A stretch of 64,000 bases of DNA, from assembly GCF_001457435.1 (NCBI RefSeq), contig NZ_LN881717.1, positions 443,896 through 507,895 on the forward strand, read 5' to 3'. Under the pieces are notes generated by a model. The model was given only the letters and a program-made list of their open reading frames with translations, did not search any database and was not told the origin of the DNA. Both the position numbers and the translations under genes were made by a program. The stretch's first letter is position 1. The number at the start of each line of letters is the position of its first letter. Below, piece after piece: positions 1 through 10,960 of the stretch. Source of the stretch: Actinobaculum massiliense. GTDB lineage: Bacteria; Actinomycetota; Actinomycetes; Actinomycetales; Actinomycetaceae.

Positions 1-1486
<1,486 letters not shown>

Positions 1487-1560
1487 TTACTTCTTTGCGT
1501 TCACCTCGCCTCCTGGTTCGACGAGTAGTTCATCACGCTCACAAATCAGCTCCCAACGCA

Positions 1561-1601
1561 GATACAAAACGGGGCCGGAATGCCTTTCGCATCCCGGCCC
1601 C
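1561..1601 (-). terminator. rho-independent terminator of groES
   Basis: A 13-bp GC-rich stem with arms 1571-1583 and 1589-1601 is followed, on the minus strand, by GTTTTGTA. It lies just after the groES stop and before guaB, so it separates the two genes. Confidence 0.85.
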
Positions 1602-1647
1602 GCCAGTATTTCAGCGCTTACGGTTCTTTCCGAAGCGCTCCGAGCTC

Positions 1648-1944
1648 TTAGCGCTCGACAACCGCCAAGACGTCGCGCGCGGAGAGGATGATGTACTCAT
1701 CTTCGCCGTACTTGACCTCGGTCCCGCCGTACTTCGAGTAAATAACGACGTCGCCAATCTTCACGTCCATCGGGACGCGATTGCCGTTGTCATCGACTCG
1801 GCCCGGGCCAACCGCTACAACCTTGCCCTCCTGGGGCTTTTCGGTTGCGGTGTCCGGCAGAACGAGGCCGGAGGCGGTGGTGGTTTCAGCTGCTTGCTGC
1901 TGGATAACAATGCGATCCTCCAGCGGCTTGATGGAGACGGTCAC
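1648..1944 (-). CDS. groES: GroES co-chaperonin (Cpn10)
   Basis: Heptameric lid of the GroEL folding chamber. It is 98 aa, the normal length. It starts [14 protein letters not shown] and carries the mobile loop around residues 18-34 ([11 protein letters not shown]) and the roof segment [15 protein letters not shown]. The start is GTG at 1944, six bases after AAAGGAGGAG. No groEL follows: the next gene after a terminator is guaB, so groES is a solo gene here, as in several actinobacteria. A CIRCE operator overlaps its promoter (2070-2110), which implies HrcA heat-shock control. Confidence 0.97.
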   Translation of the reverse strand: MTVSIKPLEDRIVIQQQAAETTTASGLVLPDTATEKPQEGKVVAVGPGRVDDNGNRVPMDVKIGDVVIYSKYGGTEVKYGEDEYIILSARDVLAVVER

Positions 1945-2069
1945 TTGATGTCTCCTCCTTTACTTCTATAACTCGTGCATTATGTAAAGCGCTCGGGGCC
2001 GGGACCCGCCGTCGCGGGGGCCGGGCCCAAACCCAAGCACAAGCCGTAGTAAAACTACGTCCGCGCTTA

Positions 2070-2098
2070 ACGTTATGCCGGGTTTAGCACTCGGTCAA
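2070..2098 (-). promoter_or_regulatory. groES promoter (-35 TTGACC, -10 TAACGT)
   Basis: On the minus strand TTGACC (2098-2093) and TAACGT (2075-2070) are 17 bases apart. The -35 box lies inside the loop of the CIRCE palindrome, so a bound repressor would cover it. The leader to the GTG is about 120 bases and contains a GC-rich stem near 1993-2030. Confidence 0.75.
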
Positions 2099-2110
2099 GT
2101 CGAGTGCTAA
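2084..2110 (-). promoter_or_regulatory. CIRCE operator (HrcA binding site)
   Basis: TTAGCACTC, nine bases, GAGTGCTAA: an exact match to the CIRCE consensus with perfect 9-bp arms. HrcA is known to repress groES/groEL through this element in actinobacteria. It lies about 140 bases before groES. Confidence 0.96.
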
Positions 2111-2157
2111 GGGATCTTAGCCATGCGCCAGCAAAGCAGAGCGTAAAACTTTTGCGT

Positions 2158-3003
<846 letters not shown>

Positions 3004-3056
3004 TCACTTTATGTAGCTGTTTTCGCATCGCTGTTCGTCGCTCGCGTATGCGCGCC

Positions 3057-4097
3057 CTACATCGTGATGCGATCCAGGTCCATATTCGTATCGACGCTCA
3101 AATCCAGCTCAGATTCCTGGGCACCGTTCTTCACCAGGGCGTAGCCGAGGGCGGCGATCATCGCGCCGTTATCGGTGCAGTAGCGAAGCGGAGGAATGCG
3201 GACGTTGATTCCCATTGCCTCTCCTCGTTCGGCAGCCAGCGCCCGCAACCGCGAATTAGCGGAGAACCCGCCGCCAATCACCAGGGTGTCACAGTCAAAG
3301 GCCTGGCAAGCCTTGAGGGATTTGCTCGTCAACGTATCCACAATGGCCTCGGTAAATCCGGCCGCAATGTTTTCCTTGCTGATTTCTTCTCCGCGCGCCT
3401 CGCAACCTTCGATATAGCGCGCGACCGCGGTCTTCAGACCAGAGAAGGAGAAGTCGTAAGGATGCTTTTCCTTGTTCTTGCCGCTTTCCAGCCCGCGCGG
3501 GAAGCGAATCGCGGCACGGTCTCCCACCTGGGAGAGGCGATCAATATGCGGCCCGCCCGGGTAGGGCAAGCCCAGCAGGCGTCCCACTTTATCGAATGCT
3601 TCCCCAGCGGCGTCGTCGAGCGTACCGCCCAACTCAGAAACGTCATTCGCGATATTGTTGACGCGCAGAATTGAGGAGTGCCCGCCGGAAACCACCAGAC
3701 CAATGAACTTCTCCGGGAAGGGGCCATCCACCAGTTCGTCCACCGCGAGATGGCCGATAATGTGGTTGACGCCGTAAAGCGGCACCCCGAGGGAAAGCGC
3801 GAGGGCCTTGGCGGCCGAGACGCCCACGGTCAGCGAACCGATAAGGCCCGGCCCGGCGGTGACGGCAACCGCGTCAATATCGTCGAGGGTGACGCCGGCT
3901 TTTTCCAACGCGCCGTTGATGGTCGGAACCATCTGTTGCAGATGGGCGCGCGAAGCAATTTCGGGAATAATGCCGCCGTAGCGAGCATATTCATCCATGG
4001 ACGTAGCGGTGACGTCGGCCAGAAGTTCGCCGTCGCGCACGACGGCGACTCCGGTCTCATCGCAGGAAGTTTCAATACCGAGAACCGTAATACTCAC
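3057..4097 (-). CDS. tsaD: tRNA N6-adenosine threonylcarbamoyltransferase TsaD
   Basis: Catalytic subunit that moves the threonylcarbamoyl group onto A37 of ANN-decoding tRNAs (t6A). It is 346 aa, an ASKHA-fold protein. It starts ITVLGIETSCDETGVAVV. The metal-binding HxxxH motif is in VNHIIGHL, with further signatures in SGGHSSILRV and FSFSGLKTAV. It is last in the run tsaE-tsaB-rimI-tsaD; TsaB and TsaE, encoded just upstream, are its known partners, so the set is likely made together. Confidence 0.97.
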   Translation of the reverse strand: MSITVLGIETSCDETGVAVVRDGELLADVTATSMDEYARYGGIIPEIASRAHLQQMVPTINGALEKAGVTLDDIDAVAVTAGPGLIGSLTVGVSAAKALALSLGVPLYGVNHIIGHLAVDELVDGPFPEKFIGLVVSGGHSSILRVNNIANDVSELGGTLDDAAGEAFDKVGRLLGLPYPGGPHIDRLSQVGDRAAIRFPRGLESGKNKEKHPYDFSFSGLKTAVARYIEGCEARGEEISKENIAAGFTEAIVDTLTSKSLKACQAFDCDTLVIGGGFSANSRLRALAAERGEAMGINVRIPPLRYCTDNGAMIAALGYALVKNGAQESELDLSVDTNMDLDRITM

Positions 4098-4124
4098 TGG
4101 GCGATTCTAACCCCGGCCAGGCCG

Positions 4125-4706
4125 TTAGCGGACGGAACGGCGCATGATCACAGCATCTTTGCCGCGATAGTAGCCCCGCCGGGTGCCGACGGCGCTAAAG
4201 CCGCGCGATTCGTAGAGTCCGCGCGCAACTGGATCTTCCGCACGCACTTCCAAAAAGAGGTCCGCCGCCCCGCACTCCGTCGCGATAGCGATCAGCGAAT
4301 CGAGCATCGCCGCGCCCAGGCCGCACCCGCGAAATGCGCGATCCACCCCGAGGGTGAGGATTTCCGCCTCGAGCCCAATTGAAACCGCGCCCACCGCGAC
4401 GACGTCGTCCACCTCCGGCGTCGGAGCGTTGGCGCGCTCCGGTCCGCCTGCCTGCTCCGGCCCGCTCCTCACAAGTCGGTCGATGAGCACGAGGTAACGC
4501 GGGAATTGCAGGGCGTCGGTCCAGGCCGCTTCGGGCCAGGCGTCGCGGTCGAAAACCGAAAAGTCGAACCGGGTTAGGGCATCGGAATCGCCGGGAACCG
4601 CCAGGTCGCGGCGCAGATGCACGCCTCCCCCGAGCCGGTCGCGAGCCGCGGACCCCTGGGAGTTTGCTTGGTTACCGTCTGGCGCGCCGACGCCATGGGC
4701 TTTCAC
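4125..4706 (-). CDS. rimI: RimI-type ribosomal protein alanine N-acetyltransferase
   Basis: GNAT acetyltransferase, presumed to acetylate the N-terminus of S18 or other proteins. The acetyl-CoA motif is LGVDRAFRGCGLGAAML, followed by the C-terminal LYESRGFSAVGTRRGYY typical of RimI. A Pro/Gly-rich insert (GPEQAGGPERAN) lies in the middle. The frame runs on upstream into tsaB, so the start is unclear: GTG 4706 is one base after the tsaB stop and lacks a good SD, while GTG 4622 would give a 165-aa protein nearer the family length. Position between tsaB and tsaD is the standard actinobacterial arrangement. Confidence 0.88.
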   Translation of the reverse strand: MKAHGVGAPDGNQANSQGSAARDRLGGGVHLRRDLAVPGDSDALTRFDFSVFDRDAWPEAAWTDALQFPRYLVLIDRLVRSGPEQAGGPERANAPTPEVDDVVAVGAVSIGLEAEILTLGVDRAFRGCGLGAAMLDSLIAIATECGAADLFLEVRAEDPVARGLYESRGFSAVGTRRGYYRGKDAVIMRRSVR

Positions 4707-4707
4707 G

Positions 4708-5412
4708 CTACTTGTTGTAGCCGTCGCCAGCCGGTTGGGCCACGCCCTGGGCCACATCGGGGCGGCGCAAATAGAGCGGCTCGGTTCCCAGCGCGAGCTC
4801 GGGATCCTCGGCGCTATCGAGACGGGAAAGAGCGATACGGGCCAAGTACTCGGGTTCCGCCAGCGCGAGGCTCGCTCCCTCAAGTTCGGGGTAAAGCCCT
4901 TCGCGGGAGACGACGACGGCGTCGTCGCCTACCTTCGCGGGAAGGTCAGCCGGACGAATAATCTCGGGTGCGGAAAAGACCAGGACGTCGTTGTAACCCT
5001 CGATTTCGCGCACGCCCTCGATGTAGAGCTCCTTGCGGCGAGCGTCAATAACCGACCACACCACCGGCGAGGTTTGGAGTGCCCCGTATGCCATGGCGTC
5101 CAAGGACGGCACGCCGTAAAGCGGAATCTCCCAGGAAAAGGCGAGCGTGCGGGCGGTGACCAGACCCGCGCGCAAACCGGTGAAGGCGCCCGGTCCGGTG
5201 CCGCCCACAATTGCGTCGGGAACGTCAACGTCGGCAGCGTCGAGGGCCCGCAGAACCATGGACGTGAGGGTTTCGGCGTGGCTACGCGAATCTTCGGAAA
5301 CCTCTCGCGAAAGCGTCTCAAAACTTGCCTGAGTTTCGGGAACGGAACCGAAGTTGGTGCGTACCACTCCCACCACGGTCTGGTCAGAGCTGTCAATGGT
5401 CAAAATGTTCAT
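4708..5412 (-). CDS. tsaB: tRNA threonylcarbamoyladenosine biosynthesis protein TsaB
   Basis: Non-catalytic ASKHA paralogue of TsaD that forms a heterodimer with it in t6A synthesis. It is 234 aa. The N-terminus MNILTIDSSDQTVVGVV and the motif GGTGPGAFTGLRAGL are diagnostic, and YGVPSLDAMAYG matches the family. The ATG overlaps the tsaE stop by one base (TAATG), a translational coupling signal. The C-terminus ends one base before the preferred rimI start. Confidence 0.96.
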   Translation of the reverse strand: MNILTIDSSDQTVVGVVRTNFGSVPETQASFETLSREVSEDSRSHAETLTSMVLRALDAADVDVPDAIVGGTGPGAFTGLRAGLVTARTLAFSWEIPLYGVPSLDAMAYGALQTSPVVWSVIDARRKELYIEGVREIEGYNDVLVFSAPEIIRPADLPAKVGDDAVVVSREGLYPELEGASLALAEPEYLARIALSRLDSAEDPELALGTEPLYLRRPDVAQGVAQPAGDGYNK

Positions 5413-5954
5413 TAGTCAAGCTTTCCGTTCTTCTCGGTGTGATCAGTCCACTGCGCGGTGAGCTGGCTAGCGAGTTCGCGAGCGCGCTGGCCGGTTGCCG
5501 CAAAACGCAGGGTGCGAGGGGCATCCTCGTACAGGTCGAGTACATCCTCTCCCTCGCTGGAGCCGGTTGGACGGTCAATAAAGATTTCGAGGCGGTCGGC
5601 GGAAAGAACCTCCACCTTGCCTTCACCCCATTCCACTAGGGTGGCCGAATCGTCCAGGGTGGTGTCCAGATCCAGGGCGTCGATTTCCTCCAGGCCGTTG
5701 AGCCGGTAGGCGTCAACGTGGATGAGGTCTGGGCCATTACCGCGGTTCTTGTGTACATTCGCGATAACAAAGGTGGGCGAGGTGACGCGTCCGCTCACGT
5801 CCATCCCTTCGGCTACCCCGCGCACCATGGTGGTTTTGCCGGCCCCCAAAGGCCCCGAAAGCATCACCAGGTCTCCGCGGCGCAACTCACGCCCGAGGAT
5901 TTCGCCAAACTCCCGCATGGCCTCAGCATCTGCAATAACGAGTTCATCGATCAC
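5412..5954 (-). CDS. tsaE: tRNA threonylcarbamoyladenosine biosynthesis ATPase TsaE
   Basis: P-loop ATPase that binds the TsaB-TsaD pair and is needed for repeated t6A cycles. It is 180 aa. Walker A is GPLGAGKTT near residues 35-43, and the family motif SPTFVI follows. HVDAYRL and LVEWGE are typical TsaE motifs. It starts with GTG at 5954. It lies between alr and tsaB, and tsaB starts inside its stop codon, so these genes are probably one transcript. Confidence 0.95.
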   Translation of the reverse strand: MIDELVIADAEAMREFGEILGRELRRGDLVMLSGPLGAGKTTMVRGVAEGMDVSGRVTSPTFVIANVHKNRGNGPDLIHVDAYRLNGLEEIDALDLDTTLDDSATLVEWGEGKVEVLSADRLEIFIDRPTGSSEGEDVLDLYEDAPRTLRFAATGQRARELASQLTAQWTDHTEKNGKLD

Positions 5955-6044
5955 GCGCTCTATGATAGACCTTTCCGCTTGCTAATCAGCGTGGACGAGG
6001 CTTGGCCGCGAGGTGGTATTCACCGCTAGTCGCGCCGGCTCTCG

Positions 6045-7217
6045 CTAGTCGCAGTAAACGCGCGGCACGCGCGGGCCGAGGCGCGTGGGAATCTCATAAC
6101 CGATCGACCCGCTGGCCGCACCCCAATCGTCTGCTGTGAGGGCCCCCGTACTCGCGTCGCCGAAAAGTACGGCTTCGCTTCCGGCACCCACTCCGGCGGG
6201 GAGCTCCACCATGAACTGGTCCATGCACACGCGCCCGACCATGGGGCATGGCTTGCCGTTGACCAGCACCGAGACTTTATTGGACGCCGCGCGCGGAATT
6301 CCATCGGCGTAACCGAGCGGGACGATCCCCAAATGCGTTCCTTTTGCCACCCGCCGCGTGTGGCCGTAGGAGACCCCCGCTTCTTCTTCCGTGATTCGAT
6401 CCGCGACGATTCGCGCTTTCAACGTCATTGCCGCGCGCAAGCCGAGCTCGCTGGCGGTAGCAATTTGCGGATTGGGAGAAATTCCGTAGAGCACAATTCC
6501 GGGCCGGACCATCGAGAATCGGGCGGCCGGCTGCCAGAGCGTTCCACCGGAAGCGGCTAGATGAACCGCGGCCGGCTGGCATCCCACACTCGCCAACATC
6601 TCCCGCGCCTGATTGAAACGCGAAAGCTGCGCGGCGGTTGGGTCGCTATCTACCTTGCCCTCACTATCGACCGCATCGGCGCAGGCCAGGTGGGACCAGA
6701 GGCCAACCACCTCGATGAGGCCCCGGGCCACCAACTCGGCAATTCGCTCGCGATGCTCAGATAACTCCTTGAGCCCAAAACCTTCGCGCGTCATACCGGA
6801 GTCGATCGCGATATGCACGCGAGCGGGCCCCACTCCCCGCGCGCGCAGTTCCTGCGCGGCATCGCTGACCGCTTCCAGCGCCCAAGCGGTGCCGACCGAT
6901 AGCTCAATGCCGCGGCTGATTGCTTCGCGCAGATCATCACCCGGTGCGTAAATCCAGCTAAAAATCGGTGTTGCGGCGCCGGGATCTGCCTCCAGCTCGC
7001 GTGCCAGATGCAGGGCCTCTTCGAGTTGTGCCACCCCGAGGTAGTCCGCCCCGGCCGCGATAAAGACCCGCGCCGCTTCCGCCAGCCCGTGCCCGTAGGC
7101 ATCGGCTTTGACAATCGCCATTACCTGCTGGCCCTCGAGGCGTTCTTTGATGTTTTGGAAATTATGGGTGAGTGCCGAGCGCGAAATCTCAGCACGGGCG
7201 GGGAAAATACTTTCCAT
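6045..7217 (-). CDS. alr: alanine racemase
   Basis: PLP enzyme making D-alanine for peptidoglycan. The PLP lysine is in AIVKADAYGHG and the second catalytic residue is Tyr in GVSYGHTR; the C-terminal barrel has GRVCMDQFMVE. I start at ATG 7217 (MESIFPARAEI), which has a purine-rich stretch before it and gives 390 aa; ATGs at 7226 and 7238 are in frame, and the frame extends further into nnr without homology. It sits between nnr and tsaE, which is the usual actinobacterial neighbourhood. Confidence 0.95.
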   Translation of the reverse strand: MESIFPARAEISRSALTHNFQNIKERLEGQQVMAIVKADAYGHGLAEAARVFIAAGADYLGVAQLEEALHLARELEADPGAATPIFSWIYAPGDDLREAISRGIELSVGTAWALEAVSDAAQELRARGVGPARVHIAIDSGMTREGFGLKELSEHRERIAELVARGLIEVVGLWSHLACADAVDSEGKVDSDPTAAQLSRFNQAREMLASVGCQPAAVHLAASGGTLWQPAARFSMVRPGIVLYGISPNPQIATASELGLRAAMTLKARIVADRITEEEAGVSYGHTRRVAKGTHLGIVPLGYADGIPRAASNKVSVLVNGKPCPMVGRVCMDQFMVELPAGVGAGSEAVLFGDASTGALTADDWGAASGSIGYEIPTRLGPRVPRVYCD

Positions 7218-7323
7218 TCTCAACATCTCTTTCTTCATCGGGCTGGGGCTAAGTCTTGTTCGTGGGAGCCGCGCGCCGCCAAGCGTACCCGCGTCATGCT
7301 GCGCTACGCCGCACGGCAGCGCT

Positions 7324-8976
7324 TCAGCCGAGAATCTCGGCCAGCGCAACCGGAATCGACCGGGCAATATCCGTGGCACATATTGGGTGGCCCGCTCGCT
7401 GCCGGGCGTCGGTTAGGGCCGGGGCGGTCAGCCGCGGATCTGCCGCGCTGGCCTCCCCCAGGAGTTGCTCATCGAACTCACACCCGGCCGCTATGGCCGC
7501 GGCGCGGGCGTGCACATGCAGAGCGGCCGCGGCTAAGAGCGCTGGACCGCCAGGCTGATGGGTCTCGGGTTCCGCTATAGCGAGCATAGAGGCAACGGCC
7601 CCGGCGGTAACGTCCCCGCTACCGGCGACTCCGCGCCATCCAGGTGCTCCACCTTGCGCATAAGCGTGCCCATCGGGGCCGGCGACCACATCCACCGCAC
7701 CCTTGAGCACGACGGTTGCGCCGGTAAGCTCAGCAATCCTACGCGCGTACACAAACGGCGCGCTCTCGATTTCCTCGCGCGAAGCGCTCTGCCCCAAACG
7801 GGCCAGGAGGCCGCTCGCCTCCCCCGCATGAGGCGTCAGCACCGCCGTTTCCGGGAGCTTTTCGCCCAAGGTGGCGATGTTGCCGGCGACGCCGCAGAGT
7901 GAGCCGGCGTCGATCACGATAGGAATAGCCGCATCAATCGCGGTGCGGATGGTCTTTTCGCCTCCCGCCGGATTGCCCGAACCCACGCAGTAGGCCTGCA
8001 CTCGCCCCTCGGCGCACACCACGTCCGGGAACATCCCAACCAGGTGCTTGCCGAGCCTTTCATCGCCTAGATAGCGCACATAGCCCGGCCCCATCGCGCG
8101 GGCGCCGGAAACCGCAAGAATCCCCGCCCCCGGGTAGCGCTCGCTACCGGCCAGAACGCCGACCACGCCGCGGGTGTATTTATGCGATGTAGCTCCCGGC
8201 AACGGCCAGATATCCGCCACATCCGCATCGCCCAGCACGCTCACCGACCAATCGCCAAGAGTGCGTTCGAAGGCGAGGTCGACCAGATCCACTTTCCCGG
8301 CGCGCCGCCGCGCGGGATCGAGCACGAGGCCCGGTTTGGCCGCGCCCATGGTGACGGTGAGGTGGGCGCGCAGGGCCGGGCCAGGTAGTGCCCCGGTTTG
8401 CGCGTCAATTCCCGACGGCGTATCAACCGCCACCACTAGCGGCTCAGCCGGCGAGGAATCAAGTTCGTCGTTCAGAGCATCGATAATCGAGGCCACCGGT
8501 TCGCGTGCCGGTCCGCGAGCGCCGATTCCTAACAGGCCATCGATCCATACCGCGGCGCGTGCTGCCTGCTCCCGTGCAATCCGCGCCGGCTCGCCAGCCA
8601 CGCTCTGCTCGTCCGCCACGCCGTGCTCGCCTGTTGCACCTCGCTCGCCCGGCTCCACGGCACGCACCACCCGGGCTCCGCATTCCAGGGCTCGCGCCAG
8701 CCCGGCCTCATGCGCCTGCTCAGCGCAGAGCACGATCGTTACCGCGGCCCCGCGCGCGGCGAGATGAGCGCCCGCGTAGAGCGCGTCTCCGCCATTGTTT
8801 CCACCGCCCACAAAGACGGCAATGGAAGTTCCGTAGACCCGCAGCGAGCGTGCGCGCAGTTCCCAAACCACGCGATTGGCCAGCGCCCGCGCCGCACGAA
8901 GCATAAGGGGCTCCCCGGCGGCCAGAAGCGGAGCCTCCGCCGCACGAACCGTTGCAACATCGTATGTTCTCAACAT
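7324..8976 (-). CDS. nnr: bifunctional NAD(P)H-hydrate epimerase / ADP-dependent dehydratase
   Basis: Repairs damaged NADHX/NADPHX. It is 550 aa with two domains. The N-terminal YjeF/NnrE epimerase (about 1-225) shows FVGGGNNGGDALYAGAHL and VAVDTPSGID. The C-terminal ribokinase-like NnrD dehydratase (about 250-550) shows TPHAGEASGLL, VVLKGAVDVV and GVAGSGDVTAGAVASML. A low-complexity Gly/Glu/Ala insert (near residues 108-135) interrupts the epimerase domain. The gene lies between glmS and alr. The family is commonly fused this way in bacteria, so the fusion is not odd. Confidence 0.95.
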   Translation of the reverse strand: MLRTYDVATVRAAEAPLLAAGEPLMLRAARALANRVVWELRARSLRVYGTSIAVFVGGGNNGGDALYAGAHLAARGAAVTIVLCAEQAHEAGLARALECGARVVRAVEPGERGATGEHGVADEQSVAGEPARIAREQAARAAVWIDGLLGIGARGPAREPVASIIDALNDELDSSPAEPLVVAVDTPSGIDAQTGALPGPALRAHLTVTMGAAKPGLVLDPARRRAGKVDLVDLAFERTLGDWSVSVLGDADVADIWPLPGATSHKYTRGVVGVLAGSERYPGAGILAVSGARAMGPGYVRYLGDERLGKHLVGMFPDVVCAEGRVQAYCVGSGNPAGGEKTIRTAIDAAIPIVIDAGSLCGVAGNIATLGEKLPETAVLTPHAGEASGLLARLGQSASREEIESAPFVYARRIAELTGATVVLKGAVDVVAGPDGHAYAQGGAPGWRGVAGSGDVTAGAVASMLAIAEPETHQPGGPALLAAAALHVHARAAAIAAGCEFDEQLLGEASAADPRLTAPALTDARQRAGHPICATDIARSIPVALAEILG

Positions 8977-9046
8977 GTCTCTAGCTTAGGCTCCCGCTCC
9001 GACGCATTAGACGAGATCTCCGCGCGCGCCAAGCAGCGCGCGGGCG

Positions 9047-10897
9047 CTATTCGACGGTCACCGATTTAGCCAAGTTGCGGGGCTTATCGACGTCGTACCC
9101 GAGCGCCGCGGCCATCTCGGAAGCGAAAATTTGCAGGGGAACCACGGTCACCAGCGGCATCATAAGGGTCGGGGTACCCTGCGGCATCCAGAAGACGCGC
9201 TCAGCGAATTCTGTTACGCCGTCGTCGCCCTCCTCCGCAATGACGATGGTGCGCGCGCCGCGGGAACGAACCTCCTGCAGGTTGGCGAGGACCTTGGCGT
9301 GCAGTTCGGCGCGCCGGCGAGTCGGGACAATCACGAACACCGGCACACCTTCATCAATGAGTGCGATGGGCCCGTGCTTGAGTTCTCCGGCCGCGAATCC
9401 CTCCGCGTGCAAATAAGCGATTTCCTTCAGCTTCAGCGCACCTTCCAGCGCCACCGGATAGCCCACGTGGCGGCCAAGGAAAATGAAGCGGGAGGAAGTC
9501 TTCAGCTGGCGCGCCAGCTCACGCACGTCATCTTCCTGCTCAAGTACCTTCTCAATGCGCGCCGGCATTCTGCCGAGCTCATCGAGGTAGTGCGCCACCT
9601 CGCTGGCGGATTTGTTTTCGCGCAGCTGAGCCAGATACAGACCCAGCAGGTAGGAGGCGGTAATTTGCGCGAGGAAGGCCTTGGTGGAGGCCACCGCAAT
9701 TTCGGGGCCGGCATGGGTGTAGAGCACCGCATCCGATTCACGCGCAATCGTGGATCCGAAGGTGTTGACGATCGCGAGCACCTTGGATCCCTGCTCGCGC
9801 GCGTGCCGGATCGCCATAATGGTGTCCATCGTTTCCCCCGACTGGGAAATCGCCACGGTGAGGGTTTTCTGGGAAACCACCGGATCGCGGTAGCGGAACT
9901 CGGAGGCGAGCTCTACTTCCACCGGAATTCGGCACCAGTGCTCGATCGCGTAGCGCGCCACCTGGCCGGCGTAGCTCGCCGTCCCTGCCGCGATAATGAC
10001 GATTTTGTCCACCTCCCGCAGGAGTTGCGGGTCAATGCGCATTTCATCGAGTTCGAGGTTTCCGGCGTCCATCCGTCCGCGCAGCGTTTCGGCGACGGCG
10101 GTAGGCCCTTCGTGGATTTCTTTGTCCATGAAGGTGGCGTAGCCGCCCTTGACCGCGGCGGACGCGTCCCAATCCACGGTGAAACGGCGTCCCTCGGAGG
10201 GCGCACCGGAAAAATCATAAAGTTCGACGCCGTTGGGCTTGAGCACCACCACGGTGTTTTGCTCAATCTCCAGGGCCTCACGGGTTTCGGAAATAAAGGC
10301 GGCAACATCGGAGCCGAGGAAGTTCTCCCCCTTGCCCAGCCCGACGACGAGGGGCGAGTTACGACGCGCGGCCACCACATCGCCGCTAGCATCGAGGGCC
10401 ACGAGGGAGAAGGACCCTTCGAGCTCCGGGGCGAGGCGAAGCATGGCGTCTTTCAGATTGCCGGTTTCTTCCAGGTACAGCGCCAGGCAGTGCGCCGCGA
10501 TTTCGGTATCCGTCTCGGAGACGGGCGTAATGCCGCGCGGGGTGAGCCGCTGCGCCAATTCGCGGTAATTTTCAATAATGCCGTTGTGCACCACCGCTAC
10601 TTTGCCGTCAAAAGACAGGTGCGGATGCGCATTCGTATCGCTGGGCGCGCCGTGGGTGGCCCAGCGAGTGTGGCCAATGGCGGAGATCGCCTCGGGCGGT
10701 TGCGCCGAAAGCTCTCCGCGCAGGTTCTCTAGACGCCCTGCCTTCTTGACAACCCGAAGGTTTCCTTCCGCGTCCGCCACGCCGATTCCGGCTGAGTCGT
10801 ATCCGCGGTACTCGAGGCGGGCTAGACCCGCCATTACTACATTCTGGGCTCTTTGCGAGGCCGGGCGCGGCCCGACGTATCCAACAATTCCACACAC
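9047..10897 (-). CDS. glmS: glutamine-fructose-6-phosphate aminotransferase (isomerizing)
   Basis: Makes glucosamine-6-phosphate for UDP-GlcNAc, hence peptidoglycan. It is 616 aa. The N-terminal glutaminase uses Cys2 (CGIVGYVG), with RYRGYDS-type and HTRWATHG motifs; the C-terminal half holds two SIS domains (SQSGETMDT, ESDAVL, LGRHVGYPVALEGALKLKE) and ends KSVTVE. The start is GTG at 10897. It is divergent from coaA with 63 bases between starts. GlmM, the next enzyme of the pathway, is encoded nearby at 11902-13251. Confidence 0.97.
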   Translation of the reverse strand: MCGIVGYVGPRPASQRAQNVVMAGLARLEYRGYDSAGIGVADAEGNLRVVKKAGRLENLRGELSAQPPEAISAIGHTRWATHGAPSDTNAHPHLSFDGKVAVVHNGIIENYRELAQRLTPRGITPVSETDTEIAAHCLALYLEETGNLKDAMLRLAPELEGSFSLVALDASGDVVAARRNSPLVVGLGKGENFLGSDVAAFISETREALEIEQNTVVVLKPNGVELYDFSGAPSEGRRFTVDWDASAAVKGGYATFMDKEIHEGPTAVAETLRGRMDAGNLELDEMRIDPQLLREVDKIVIIAAGTASYAGQVARYAIEHWCRIPVEVELASEFRYRDPVVSQKTLTVAISQSGETMDTIMAIRHAREQGSKVLAIVNTFGSTIARESDAVLYTHAGPEIAVASTKAFLAQITASYLLGLYLAQLRENKSASEVAHYLDELGRMPARIEKVLEQEDDVRELARQLKTSSRFIFLGRHVGYPVALEGALKLKEIAYLHAEGFAAGELKHGPIALIDEGVPVFVIVPTRRRAELHAKVLANLQEVRSRGARTIVIAEEGDDGVTEFAERVFWMPQGTPTLMMPLVTVVPLQIFASEMAAALGYDVDKPRNLAKSVTVE

Positions 10898-10960
10898 GCG
10901 AAAAAATATAGCGGTCTACGGGCTCGGCGAAAAGTGGAACACGACTGTAGCCTGGAGACT

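Noticed and set aside
6045-7379. Longer Alr start overlapping nnr
   Set aside because: Extra 54 residues are basic low-complexity shadow of nnr; MESIF start fits the family.
9131-10732. Plus-strand open frame of 533 codons opposite glmS
   Set aside because: Shadow of glmS. Similar shadows lie opposite fusA, rpoC, rpoB and the phosphatase; all are codon-bias artefacts.
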